Shown here piece by piece: positions 52,138 to 60,333 of a DNA stretch of 64,000 nucleotides. A program made the translations under genes and the position numbers. Source of the DNA: Zhengella sp020637775 (GTDB taxonomy: Bacteria > Pseudomonadota > Alphaproteobacteria > Rhizobiales > Rhizobiaceae); NCBI RefSeq assembly GCF_041397485.1, contig NZ_JAWKWO010000004.1, positions 1 to 64,000 on the forward strand. The letters are read 5' to 3'. The stretch's first letter is position 1; the number at the start of each line of letters is the position of its first letter. The notes below the pieces were generated by a model that saw only the letters and a program-made list of their open reading frames with translations, was not told the DNA's origin and ran no database searches.

Positions 52138-53271
52138 ATGAAACCGGATCTCTTGCCCCGATTGCTTGCCGCTGCCGCCTTTCTGGCCGCGACACCTGCA
52201 CTTGCGCAGACGACAACGCATGACACGTCTGCCGGTCAGGTCACGGCGACCGTCATGACCGACGGCCTGTCCCATCCGTGGGGCATGGCATTCCTGCCCG
52301 ATGGCGCGGTGCTGCTCACCGAACGCGAGGGCCGCCTGCGCCTGTTTTCCGGCGGCTCCCTGTCGGCGCCCATCGCCGGTGTGCCCGATGTGGCCGATAC
52401 GGGCCAGGGCGGCCTTTTGGATGTGGCGATCGCCAATGACTTTGCCGAAAGCGGCACCATCTTCCTTTCCTTCTCCGAACCTGGCCGCGGTGGCCAGGGC
52501 ACCGCCATCGCCCGCGCGCGTCTGGTACGCGACGGCCAGGCACCACGGCTGGAAGACATCCGGGTGATCTTTTCCATGGCGCAGAAAACGGGCACGGGCC
52601 GGCATTTCGGTTCCCGGATCGTGCCCGCGCCGGATGGCACCCTGTTTTTCACCATCGGCGACAGGGGCGACAGCCAGCGTGCCCAGGACATGACCGACCA
52701 CGCCGGTGCGGTTCTGCGCATCAACCCGGATGGGTCTGTCCCGCGGGACAATCCGTGGGCCGGTGAGTCAGATGCCCGCCCGGAGCTCTGGTCAAAGGGC
52801 CATCGAAACCCGCAGGGCGCCACCTGGGACCCGGTAACGAATTCGCTCTGGATCACCGAGCACGGCGCACGCGGCGGCGATGAACTGAACCACCCGCGGC
52901 CGGGCCGCAATTATGGCTGGCCGGTCATCTCCTATGGCGAGCATTATTCCGGCGCCAGGATCGGCGTCGGCACCGGGGCGCCGGGCTACGAACAGCCTGA
53001 ATTCTACTGGGTTCCGTCCATCGCGCCTTCGGGCCTGACCGTTTACGATGGCGCCATGTTTCCCGCCTGGCAGGGCGACTTCCTGGCCGGCGCGCTGAAA
53101 TTCCAGCTCGTGACGCGCGTGAAGCGCGGCGAGGACGGATCGATCGGACCGGAAGAACGCATGTTCGAGGGCGCCTTCGGCCGCATTCGTGACATCGAGG
53201 TTGCCGACGACGGCGCCATCTGGCTGATCACCGACGAGGACCCCGGTGAACTCATCCGCATTTCCAGATAG
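52138..53271 (+). CDS. PQQ-type sugar (glucose/sorbosone) dehydrogenase family protein
   Basis: This 377-residue periplasmic protein has a signal peptide (LLPRLLAAAAFLAATPALAQ) and a six-bladed GSDH beta-propeller: GLSHPWGMAFLPDGAVLLTE, GHRNPQGATWDPVTNSLWIT, GDELNHPRPGRNYGWPVISY. It resembles E. coli YliI (Asd), an aldose dehydrogenase using pyrroloquinoline quinone. The ATG at 52138 lacks a ribosome site; an in-frame TTG at 52120 with GGAGAAGG upstream is a credible alternative start. Conserved residues of the family, including the propeller His, are present. Confidence 0.9.
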   Translation: MKPDLLPRLLAAAAFLAATPALAQTTTHDTSAGQVTATVMTDGLSHPWGMAFLPDGAVLLTEREGRLRLFSGGSLSAPIAGVPDVADTGQGGLLDVAIANDFAESGTIFLSFSEPGRGGQGTAIARARLVRDGQAPRLEDIRVIFSMAQKTGTGRHFGSRIVPAPDGTLFFTIGDRGDSQRAQDMTDHAGAVLRINPDGSVPRDNPWAGESDARPELWSKGHRNPQGATWDPVTNSLWITEHGARGGDELNHPRPGRNYGWPVISYGEHYSGARIGVGTGAPGYEQPEFYWVPSIAPSGLTVYDGAMFPAWQGDFLAGALKFQLVTRVKRGEDGSIGPEERMFEGAFGRIRDIEVADDGAIWLITDEDPGELIRISR

Positions 53272-53285
53272 ATTTCCGCGACCGC

Positions 53286-53783
53286 ATGAGATCCACCATG
53301 ACCGTCGTCTACATCCTTCTCGCCATCCTTGTCGTCACCGGGCTGGTTTTCGCAGCCAACCGGAATGCCTTCTGGGAGCGCATTGCCGGGCCGGCCGACC
53401 TTGGCCGCTATGATTTCGACAGCGCCCCGCGCAGCCGAACCCCCAACGATGCACTCGCCTGCACACCCGGCCTTTGCGGCAGCGATCCCGACATCGTGCT
53501 TGGCGAACACGATGAACCGCCGGAGGCCCTCGTTTCCGCCATTGCCCGCCGCGTGGCCGAAGGGCCGCGTCCGGCCGTGCAGGTGGATGACGGGCGCGAC
53601 ACCGCCTATGCCCGCTTCGTTGTCCGTTCACCGCTGATGCATTTCCCCGACACGGTCGATGTCGAGGCCGTGGAACTGGCCAATGGCCGCACCGGCCTGC
53701 GCGCCTATGCCCGCGCCCAGCTCGGCCGCGCCGATTTCGGCGCCAACAGGGCCTATCTGCGCTCCATCCTGCCCGTCGACTGA
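53286..53783 (+). CDS. DUF1499 family protein
   Basis: This 165-residue protein has an N-terminal membrane helix (VVYILLAILVVTGLVFAA) and a DUF1499 domain (about 50-160): SRTPNDALACTPGLCGSDPD, then YARFVVRSPLMHFPDTVDVE and GRTGLRAYARAQLGRADFGAN-type ending. DUF1499 proteins are anchored periplasmic proteins of unknown function. It begins 14 bases after the dehydrogenase stop and likely shares its transcript. An ATG at 53298 is an alternative start. Confidence 0.87.
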   Translation: MRSTMTVVYILLAILVVTGLVFAANRNAFWERIAGPADLGRYDFDSAPRSRTPNDALACTPGLCGSDPDIVLGEHDEPPEALVSAIARRVAEGPRPAVQVDDGRDTAYARFVVRSPLMHFPDTVDVEAVELANGRTGLRAYARAQLGRADFGANRAYLRSILPVD

Positions 53784-53892
53784 GCGGGCCGTTCAGCGTT
53801 TTCGATGGCAGCCATTGACGGAATTTGATTGACCGGCGCGCCACGGCGGAGGAGACGGGGATCGACGATCCACTGACGGAAATCCGCCGCCC

Positions 53893-54777
53893 ATGACCCG
53901 CATTCGCGCCAACCTGCTGCTGCTGACCTCCGGCGCCATCTGGGGCATGGGTTTCGTGGCCCAGTCCACGGCCATGGATGCCATCGGTCCATGGGGCTTC
54001 ATCGGCCTGCGCTTTGCCGTTGCCACGCTGGCCATGCTGCCGCTGGCGCTGCGCGAGGCGCGCCGCGCCGACCGCCCGCTGTCGCGGGCCGACTGGCGCG
54101 CCTTCACGCTGACCGGCCTCTTCTTCTTTGCCGGCATGGGCGCGCAGCAGGTGGGCCTGCTGACGACATCGGTGACCAATGCAGGCTTCCTGACTGGGCT
54201 CTACGTCGTCTTCACGCCCTTCCTCGCCATCGCCCTGTTCCGGCAATGGCCGCACCCGGTGATCTGGCCCGCCGCGGCCCTGGCCATGTCCGGCATCTGG
54301 TATCTTTCCGGCGGCCGGCTGGAAAGCCTCACGCCCGGCGACTGGCTGGTCGTGCTTTGCGCGCTTTTCTGGGCGATGCAGGTCACGCTGACTGGCCGTT
54401 ATGTGCTTTCCTCCGGACGTCCGGTCGCCCTCGCCGTCTGGCAATTCGCTCTCAGCGCCGTGCTCGGCCTGTCCCTCGCCCTGGCCTTGGAGCCCTGGAA
54501 CCTGGCGGCGATCCGCCTCGCCGCGCCAGAAATCCTCTATGCCGGCGTCTTCGCGGGCGGCATCGCGTTTACCATACAGGCCGTGGCGCAACGCCACACC
54601 ACTGCCCCGCAGGCGGCCATTTTCCTGTCTTCCGAGGCGGTCTTCGCTGCCCTGTTCGGCGCGCTGTTTCTTGGCGAACGCCTTGGCCTGCAAGGCTATG
54701 CGGGTTGTGCGCTGATGCTGACGGCCATGCTGGCGGTGGAAATCGTGCCGGCGCTCAAGCGCCGCCGTCCCGCCTGA
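53893..54777 (+). CDS. EamA-family drug/metabolite transporter
   Basis: This 294-residue inner-membrane protein has ten predicted helices arranged as two EamA repeats (about 1-135 and 145-285): LLLLTSGAIWGMGFVAQSTA, FIGLRFAVATLAMLPLAL, then the second repeat with VVLCALFWAMQVTLTGRYVL and QAAIFLSSEAVFAALFGALF. The DMT superfamily exports small metabolites; the substrate is not predictable. It is alone on the plus strand with 109 bases before it. Confidence 0.92.
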   Translation: MTRIRANLLLLTSGAIWGMGFVAQSTAMDAIGPWGFIGLRFAVATLAMLPLALREARRADRPLSRADWRAFTLTGLFFFAGMGAQQVGLLTTSVTNAGFLTGLYVVFTPFLAIALFRQWPHPVIWPAAALAMSGIWYLSGGRLESLTPGDWLVVLCALFWAMQVTLTGRYVLSSGRPVALAVWQFALSAVLGLSLALALEPWNLAAIRLAAPEILYAGVFAGGIAFTIQAVAQRHTTAPQAAIFLSSEAVFAALFGALFLGERLGLQGYAGCALMLTAMLAVEIVPALKRRRPA

Positions 54778-54878
54778 CCTGCCACGCAATGACCTTGAGC
54801 GTTAACGCCCGCCGCAAGCCTTCCTTTACCCCGTCATATTAGCGTCTTCGCCGATACCACAGCGGCGGAGCAAGGACG

Positions 54879-55625
54879 ATGGCCAACGACAAGCGGCGCA
54901 ATGGCAGGCGCCACGCACTGCGCGGGTTTGCCCTGGCCACGATGGCACTGGCGCTGACCGCCTGTTTCGGCGATGACGACGTCCTCCGGCCCATGGTCGG
55001 CGTCGACCGGCAGGCCCGCACGGCCTCGCTTTACGGCGGCATGATGAGCCCCGACATGTTCGCGGAGCCGGAGACGATGCCCGCTTCGGAAGAGGCCTGC
55101 CGCAGGCGCCTGCGCCGCATGGACGTGACCTTCCGTGACCTGCCGCGCATCAGCGAGGGCGGCGGTTGCGGCATAGCCTGGCCGGTCGAGGTTACCGGCC
55201 TGCCGCATGGTGTGAAGCTGAAACCGGCCGCCACCGTGACCTGCGCCATGGCCGAGGCCGTGGCGAAATGGACCGACGAGGAACTCGTGCCGGCGGCACG
55301 CTTGCGTTACCTGTCCGGCGTCGACACCATCCGCCAGGGTTCGTCCTATTCGTGCCGGCGCATTCGCGGCTCGGGCACCTTGTCGGCCCATGGCACGGGC
55401 AATGCGCTCGATATCATGGACATCACGCTCAACAGCGGCCGCAATGTCGACGTGCGCAGGCCTGGCTTCTTCTCTTTCCGCGAAAAAAGCCTGCTCGCCT
55501 CTGTCCGCGAGGATGCCTGCCCCTATTTTTCCACCGTGCTCGGCCCGGGTTATGATCGCGACCACCGCGACCACTTCCATTTCGACCTGATGCAACGGTC
55601 GTCGAAGCGCCGGGTGTGCAAGTAG
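54879..55625 (+). CDS. Extensin-like secreted protein (M15-type fold)
   Basis: This 248-residue protein has an N-terminal lipoprotein-like or signal sequence (ALRGFALATMALALTACFG; Cys near 28) and an extensin-like C-terminal domain (PF06904, about 65-245): CRRRLRRMDVTFRDLPRISE, SYSCRRIRGSGTLSAHGTGN and RDHRDHFHFDL. The SxHxxGxAxD and HxH pattern resembles the zinc site of M15 DD-carboxypeptidases, so peptidoglycan binding or cleavage is plausible. The family function is unproven. Confidence 0.86.
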   Translation: MANDKRRNGRRHALRGFALATMALALTACFGDDDVLRPMVGVDRQARTASLYGGMMSPDMFAEPETMPASEEACRRRLRRMDVTFRDLPRISEGGGCGIAWPVEVTGLPHGVKLKPAATVTCAMAEAVAKWTDEELVPAARLRYLSGVDTIRQGSSYSCRRIRGSGTLSAHGTGNALDIMDITLNSGRNVDVRRPGFFSFREKSLLASVREDACPYFSTVLGPGYDRDHRDHFHFDLMQRSSKRRVCK

Positions 55626-55664
55626 CGCCGCCGGACGGCCTGGCGGCAACGCGAAGGGCGGGAA

Positions 55665-56033
55665 ATGGCGATGATCGAGGTCTGGTATGACGGGCAATGC
55701 CCGGTCTGCCGCATGGAAGTGGCCTGGTATGGCCGCATGGACCGGGCCGGCGCGATTGCCTGGCACGACATCACCGCCCTGCCGGACCGCTGCCTTCCGC
55801 AGGGAAAGACGCGCGACGACCTGCTCAACCGCTTCCATGTCCGCGACTGCGAGGGCCGATGGCATGTCGGCGTCGATGCCTTTGCGCGGATCTGGCGAGA
55901 ATTGCCGCTCCTGCGCCACACCGCCTTCCTGTTCCGCATACCGGGGCTGCGCCAGATGGCTGGCGCCGGCTACCGGCTGTTTCTCGCCTGGCAACGGGGC
56001 CACCGCCGCCGCCGCGCGGCCCGTCCGGGCTGA
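55665..56033 (+). CDS. DCC-family thiol-disulfide oxidoreductase-like protein (DUF393)
   Basis: This 122-residue protein has the DCC signature YDGQCPVCRME near the N-terminus, a WHDI strand and a C-terminal helix pair (IWRELPLLRHTAFLFRIPGL, MAGAGYRLFLAWQRG). The two cysteines of CPVC are intact and suggest a thioredoxin-like redox protein. It begins 39 bases after the extensin-like gene and may be co-transcribed. Substrate is unknown. Confidence 0.87.
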   Translation: MAMIEVWYDGQCPVCRMEVAWYGRMDRAGAIAWHDITALPDRCLPQGKTRDDLLNRFHVRDCEGRWHVGVDAFARIWRELPLLRHTAFLFRIPGLRQMAGAGYRLFLAWQRGHRRRRAARPG

Positions 56034-56048
56034 CAGGTTCGCCCCTTC

Positions 56049-56438
56049 CTAGCCCTCCGGCGGCACCGGCATCGGCCGTCCCTCGGCATCCAGCGCCACC
56101 ATGATGAAATCGGCATGGGTAACGCGTTCCATGATGTCGGTGAGATAGCGCTGCGCCCAGGCTTCCACCGCCAGAACCATGGAGGTGCGCCCCACCTTCA
56201 CGATGTCGATGTAGATGGCCAGGGTATCGCCCACCTTCATCGGCTTGGCGAATGACATTTCCTTGACGGCGGCGGTGACCACACGTCCGCGCGCGCGCTC
56301 GGCAGCACGGATACCGCAGGCAAGATCCATCTGCGCCATCACCCAGCCGCCGAAAATGTCCCCGGCCGCATTGGCATCGGCCGGCATGGCCAGCGTGCGC
56401 AGCGTCAGTTCGCCCTTTGGCGCGGCTGTGGTCGTCAT
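56049..56438 (-). CDS. Hotdog-fold acyl-CoA thioesterase
   Basis: This 129-residue enzyme hydrolyses acyl-CoA thioesters. It has a single hotdog domain with LRTLAMPADANAAGDIFGGW (catalytic Asp in NAAGDIFGG), VVTAAVKEMSFAKPMKVGDT and a KVGRTSMVLAVEAWAQR strand. It matches YciA-type thioesterases. The ATG at 56438 is chosen because GGAGCAC precedes it; other in-frame ATGs lie upstream. Confidence 0.9.
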   Translation of the reverse strand: MTTTAAPKGELTLRTLAMPADANAAGDIFGGWVMAQMDLACGIRAAERARGRVVTAAVKEMSFAKPMKVGDTLAIYIDIVKVGRTSMVLAVEAWAQRYLTDIMERVTHADFIMVALDAEGRPMPVPPEG

Positions 56439-56658
56439 GTGCTCCATCCCCGTTGACTGCTCGACAGTCAAACTGGGTAGGCAACACGGGCAACAAGGTC
56501 AACTGCGTTCGCTGGCCGGCCGGGCGGATACAGGCAGGCGACAGGCGGCGCACCCGAAAGTGCGCCGCCCGGCTCCGGCAGCGCGGCTTCGCCACATCCC
56601 CTCATGGGCGGGCGCGCCGGAGCCCCTCCACGCCGGGCGTGCCGGCGTCTGGGCCGGC

Positions 56659-57054
56659 CTATTCGGCCAGCGATTTCAGATAGGCGACGATCATCTCCTG
56701 CTCGGCCTTGTCCTCCACGCCGACATGGCGCATGCGCGTGCCCGGCAGCATGCCGTCATTGTCTTCCATCCAGGCTTTCAGTGACGCTTCCGTCCACATG
56801 ATGCCGGAATTCTTCAATGCATCGGAATAGGCGAAGCCGTCGACGCTGCCGGCCTTGCGGCCCACCACGCCGGCCAGCGGCGGACCGTAGGTCTTGCCGC
56901 CCTTCGCTGCCGGATTGTGGCAGATCTGGCAGCGCTGGCCGAAGAAGAGCTTGCCGGCGGCAACCATGGCATCCTCGGCGAAAGCCGGCTGGGAAGCAGC
57001 CAGGCCGGACACGGCAGCCAAAGCGGCCACCAGGTGACGTTTCATCAGTTTCAT
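56659..57054 (-). CDS. Cytochrome c family protein (cytochrome c2-like)
   Basis: This 131-residue periplasmic c-type cytochrome has a signal peptide (LVAALAAVSGLAASQPAFAE) and the heme motif CQICH at 42-46. The sixth ligand is likely the Met in PGTRMRHVGV near the C-terminus. It has the class I cytochrome c2-like pattern (YGPPLAGVVGRKAG, LKAWMEDNDGMLPGTRM). The start at 57054 follows GGGAGGGGAAACC. It can carry electrons in respiration; no partner is nearby. Confidence 0.92.
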   Translation of the reverse strand: MKLMKRHLVAALAAVSGLAASQPAFAEDAMVAAGKLFFGQRCQICHNPAAKGGKTYGPPLAGVVGRKAGSVDGFAYSDALKNSGIMWTEASLKAWMEDNDGMLPGTRMRHVGVEDKAEQEMIVAYLKSLAE

Positions 57055-57216
57055 CGGTTTCCCCTCCCTTTCGGGATCGTGAATCGGACCCCCGCAATCG
57101 GGGCCGGCCCCTGTTCCAGGGCCGGCGGCATGCTGCGCCCTCACCGCCGGTGCGGGATTGATCCCGGTCAATTCGGCGGGTGTACTTTGGTGCAAATGCA
57201 CGCGGGCGGAAGCCGT

Positions 57217-57969
57217 TCAATCCTGACCGAGCGGCAGCACCTGTCCGGTGACAGCACCCCCGTCGACCACGAATTCGCTGCCGGTCGAATAGGTCGCCTC
57301 GCACATCAGGAAGCGGACCAGCCGTGCCACCTCGTCCGGTTCGCCGAAGCGCGGAATCGGCTGCGCGGCCGCCACCTCGTCGCCCATGCCATCGGTCATC
57401 GGCGTGCGGATCGGCCCCGGATGCACCGAAACGACGCGGATGCCGTCCGGCGCCAGATCAAGTGCCGCCGCCTTGGTCAACCCGCGCACGCCCCACTTGC
57501 TGGAGACATAGGCCGCAAGACCGCCATAACCCTGCAGGCCGGCCGTCGACGATGTGTTGACGATCACCCCGCCGCCGGCCCGCTTCAGCGCGGGCGCGCA
57601 GCTGTGGAGTCCCAGGAACACGCCGACCAGATTGACGTCGATCACGTGCCGGTAGGTTTCAGGCGGGCAATCGGCGACACCGCCGACGGCCAGGATCCCG
57701 GCATTGTTGAACAATGCGTCGAGACCGCCGAACGCCTCTTCAGCCGACGCGACCGCCGCCTGCCAGTCCGCCTCGCTGGTGACATCGAGATGGCGATAGA
57801 TGGCATTGCTGCCCAATTCGGCGGCCAGCGCCTCGCCTTCGTCGTCAATGACGTCGGCCAGCATCACTTTCGCGCCACCGCTGGCCATCAGGCGCGCCGT
57901 GGCGGCGCCGATGCCGCGCGCGGCGCCGGTCATCAGGATACGCAGTTCGGAAGGGGTTCGAACGGTCAT
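57217..57969 (-). CDS. Short-chain dehydrogenase/reductase
   Basis: This 250-residue NAD(P)-dependent SDR has GAARGIGAATARLM as the cofactor loop, NNAG in LDALFNNAGILAVGG, catalytic Ser in VNTSSTAGLQG, and YxxxK in YVSSKWGVRGLTKAAALD. D in VMLADVID suggests NAD preference. The C-terminal GSEFVVDGGAVTGQ is typical. It matches 3-oxoacyl-reductase / 3-alpha-hydroxysteroid-type SDRs; the substrate is unknown. The start at 57969 follows CGGAGAAGC. Confidence 0.9.
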   Translation of the reverse strand: MTVRTPSELRILMTGAARGIGAATARLMASGGAKVMLADVIDDEGEALAAELGSNAIYRHLDVTSEADWQAAVASAEEAFGGLDALFNNAGILAVGGVADCPPETYRHVIDVNLVGVFLGLHSCAPALKRAGGGVIVNTSSTAGLQGYGGLAAYVSSKWGVRGLTKAAALDLAPDGIRVVSVHPGPIRTPMTDGMGDEVAAAQPIPRFGEPDEVARLVRFLMCEATYSTGSEFVVDGGAVTGQVLPLGQD

Positions 57970-58287
57970 GTTGCTTCTCCGGTTTCGGCCATGCATGTCT
58001 GTTCTGCCCGCACAGGAAAACAGCCGCGACATGCCCTGTCATTGACAGAAATCAGTCGGCCGGATCGGCAAGCCAGCCGGGCAGCCGCGCGGCATGCGCA
58101 GAAGGTTCCATCAATTGATGCAAGTAACTGAAATATTTTGACAATATATGTATCGGGAGGCGGTGGCGAAGTGATTGCGCGGCCGTCAAACCGCCGCAAT
58201 CGGCTGGCCGGATCAGCCCCGTTCGCGGCGGCTCCCCGCCCTGCGAACCGCACCAACCCCGCCCACGGGAGAAAAAGGAGTATTCCG
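57970..58287. other. Divergent promoter region with an AT-rich patch
   Basis: About 318 bases separate the SDR gene from the EF-hand gene. An AT-rich stretch at 58110-58160 contains TTGACA (58138-58143) on the plus strand and TTGTCA on the minus strand, possible -35 elements. No gene was found. Confidence 0.4.
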
Positions 58288-58515
58288 ATGAAGAAACTCG
58301 TTCTGGCCCTCGGCCTGTCCACATTTGCCTTCGCGCCCGTTCACGCGCAGGACGCGGATTTCGCCACCACCGACGCCAATGGCGATGGCATGGTGACAAT
58401 GGAAGAAGCCACGGCGGCCGGCTATACCTGGTCGCAGGAAGAGTTTTCGGCCGCCGACACGGATGGCTCCGGCGCGCTTTCCGAAGAGGAATTCACCGCC
58501 GCCACCGCAGGCTGA
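58288..58515 (+). CDS. Secreted EF-hand calcium-binding protein
   Basis: This 75-residue protein has a signal peptide (MKKLVLALGLSTFAFAPVHA) and two EF-hand loops: DANGDGMVTMEE and DTDGSGALSEEE, each with the full set of acidic and Gly positions. It should be periplasmic and bind calcium. The start at 58288 follows AAAGGAG. Its target is unknown. Confidence 0.88.
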   Translation: MKKLVLALGLSTFAFAPVHAQDADFATTDANGDGMVTMEEATAAGYTWSQEEFSAADTDGSGALSEEEFTAATAG

Positions 58516-58524
58516 TCTTCCTCC

Positions 58525-58636
58525 GGCGTCGCACGTTGAGCCCGCCCCTGCGGGCGAAGCGCCAAGACCCGGAGCACCGGAAAACACGGCGTCGCACGTT
58601 GAGCCTGCCCTTGCGGGCGAAGCGCCAAGACCCGGA
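58525..58636. repeat. Two 49-bp direct repeats with internal hairpin
   Basis: Copy 1 (58525-58573) and copy 2 (58588-58636) are 49 bases long with only two differences, at a 63-base period. Each starts GGCGTCGCACGTTGAGCC and ends GCGCCAAGACCCGGA, with an internal GCCC...GGGC inverted pair that can fold. They lie just after the EF-hand gene; no protein is assigned. They look like a dispersed intergenic repeat. Confidence 0.8.
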
Positions 58637-58753
58637 AACAACGGCACACCCGGAGACCGCGTCACCGAAACCCCAATACGCACGGCGCGGAATCCGGCTG
58701 CGAGCCCCGGCGGTCATCCACCGCCGGGGTTTCTCACATGCCTGGAACCGCGC

Positions 58754-59266
58754 TCACACGGCGGCGCGCCTGGGCAGCACCCAGCCCGGCCGCGGGAAGT
58801 GGCAGGTATAGCCGTTGGGATAGCGCTCCAGGTAATCCTGATGCTCCGGTTCTGCCTCCCAGAAATCCCCGGCGGGTTCGACCTCGGTGACGACCCGGCC
58901 CGGCCAGAGGCCGGATGCCTCGACATCGGCGATGGTGTCCCGCGCGACCGCTTCCTGCTCCGGCGACAGGAAATAGATCGCGGAGCGGTAGGAGCGGCCG
59001 ATATCGTTGCCCTGCCGGTTCGGCGTCGTGGGATCGTGGATCTGGAAGAAGAACTCCAGCAGGTCGCGATAGCTGATGCGGGCCGGATCGAAGACGATCT
59101 CGATGCCTTCGGCATGGTCGCCGTGGTTGCGGTAGGTGGCATGGGGCACATCGCCGCCGGTATAGCCGACACGCGTGGACAGCACGCCCGGAAGCTTGCG
59201 GATGAGATCCTGCATGCCCCAGAAACACCCGCCCGCGAGAATGGCGGTCTCGGTCTTGTCAGTCAT
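58754..59266 (-). CDS. msrA: Peptide-methionine (S)-S-oxide reductase MsrA
   Basis: This 170-residue enzyme repairs oxidised methionine. The catalytic Cys14 lies in AGGCFWGMQD, and the usual YTGGDVPHATYRNHGDHAEG, EFFFQIHDPTTPNRQGNDIG, and GPYWEAEPEHQDYLER-like AGDFWEAEPEHQDYLER are present. The recycling cysteines near the C-terminus of some MsrA are not obvious. The ATG at 59266 follows GGAGAACCATCC. It is a single gene. Confidence 0.96.
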   Translation of the reverse strand: MTDKTETAILAGGCFWGMQDLIRKLPGVLSTRVGYTGGDVPHATYRNHGDHAEGIEIVFDPARISYRDLLEFFFQIHDPTTPNRQGNDIGRSYRSAIYFLSPEQEAVARDTIADVEASGLWPGRVVTEVEPAGDFWEAEPEHQDYLERYPNGYTCHFPRPGWVLPRRAAV

Positions 59267-59386
59267 GGATGGTTCTCCTGCGTTCCGTATGGAGAGAATT
59301 TGGGCCGGCGCCGCGCCTGCGGCAAGAGTGGACCTTGAAACAACCCGCCTTCCGGCGTCAGATAGGCCGAACCGGGGGACGGAAAC

Positions 59387-60184
59387 ATGCACATTCGCAA
59401 GACCTGGAAGACCTATGACCATTACGCCTTCGGCGGTGTGGCCATCCTGGGAACGGTTTTTGCCATCATCCTGATCGAGGCGGTAATGATGACGCCGCGC
59501 TGGGCGGCATGGGAGGCGGAACTGGGCCAGGTCTCCGGTCCGTTCATGAATGTGCTGGGTGTCCTGTTCGGCCTGACCCTCGCCTTTCTGGCGAATGACA
59601 CCTGGACGGCCCACGACCGCGCACGCGGCGCAGTGCTGCGCGAGGCCGATGCCATCCGCCGCCTTGACATTCTCGCGGAAACCACGCCGCCGGAGACACG
59701 GCCTGCCCTGCACGCGGCGATCCGGGCCTATGCGGCGGCGGCCGTGGACGAATGGCCAGCGCTTGCGCATTGCGAGACGTCCGGCGCGGCGGCGGCCGCC
59801 GCCGATGACCTGTTGCGCCACGTGGCGTTCGACCGGGCGGGGGGCGGCGCGGGTGGACCCGTGCGCCAGGCGATGATCAATGCCGTGACCGAAGTGCGCG
59901 AGAACCGGGACGTCAGGATCGGTCTGAGCCGAACCCATGTGAACCCGCTGAAATGGCTCGGCATGGCCTTTCTCGGCTTCCTGACCTTGCTCTCCATCGC
60001 CGCCATCCACGCGACCGACCCTGCCGCGGCCCTCGTGGCGATGATCCTGTTCGGACTGGCCGCCGCGCCAACCGCCGCCATCGTGCTTGTCCATGGCAAT
60101 CCGTTTCAGCAACCCTCCGCGGTCACCCCGGCACATTTGCAAGCGGCCCTGGCGGGGACAACAAGCCAGTCAGAAAACGGATGA
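59387..60184 (+). CDS. DUF4239/bestrophin-like membrane protein
   Basis: This 265-residue membrane protein has four hydrophobic segments (about 14-34, 50-68, 185-203 and 212-232). Between the pairs is a soluble region with HDRARGAVLREADAIRRLD. The arrangement of a helical pair, cytoplasmic insert and second pair matches DUF4239 (bestrophin-like). Function is not known. The start at 59387 follows GGGGGAC. Confidence 0.72.
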   Translation: MHIRKTWKTYDHYAFGGVAILGTVFAIILIEAVMMTPRWAAWEAELGQVSGPFMNVLGVLFGLTLAFLANDTWTAHDRARGAVLREADAIRRLDILAETTPPETRPALHAAIRAYAAAAVDEWPALAHCETSGAAAAAADDLLRHVAFDRAGGGAGGPVRQAMINAVTEVRENRDVRIGLSRTHVNPLKWLGMAFLGFLTLLSIAAIHATDPAAALVAMILFGLAAAPTAAIVLVHGNPFQQPSAVTPAHLQAALAGTTSQSENG

Positions 60185-60333
60185 CGTCCTGCTGGCCAGG
60201 AATTCCTGCCCACGGAAGAATGACGCTTTCATACGCGTCTGCCTTTGAGCGATCCCGCCCGAGCCGGACCTAGTCTGGGCAGATGCCCTCCCTCATGGCC
60301 GCAGCGCATGTTCCACGCTGAACGCGCGTTCCT

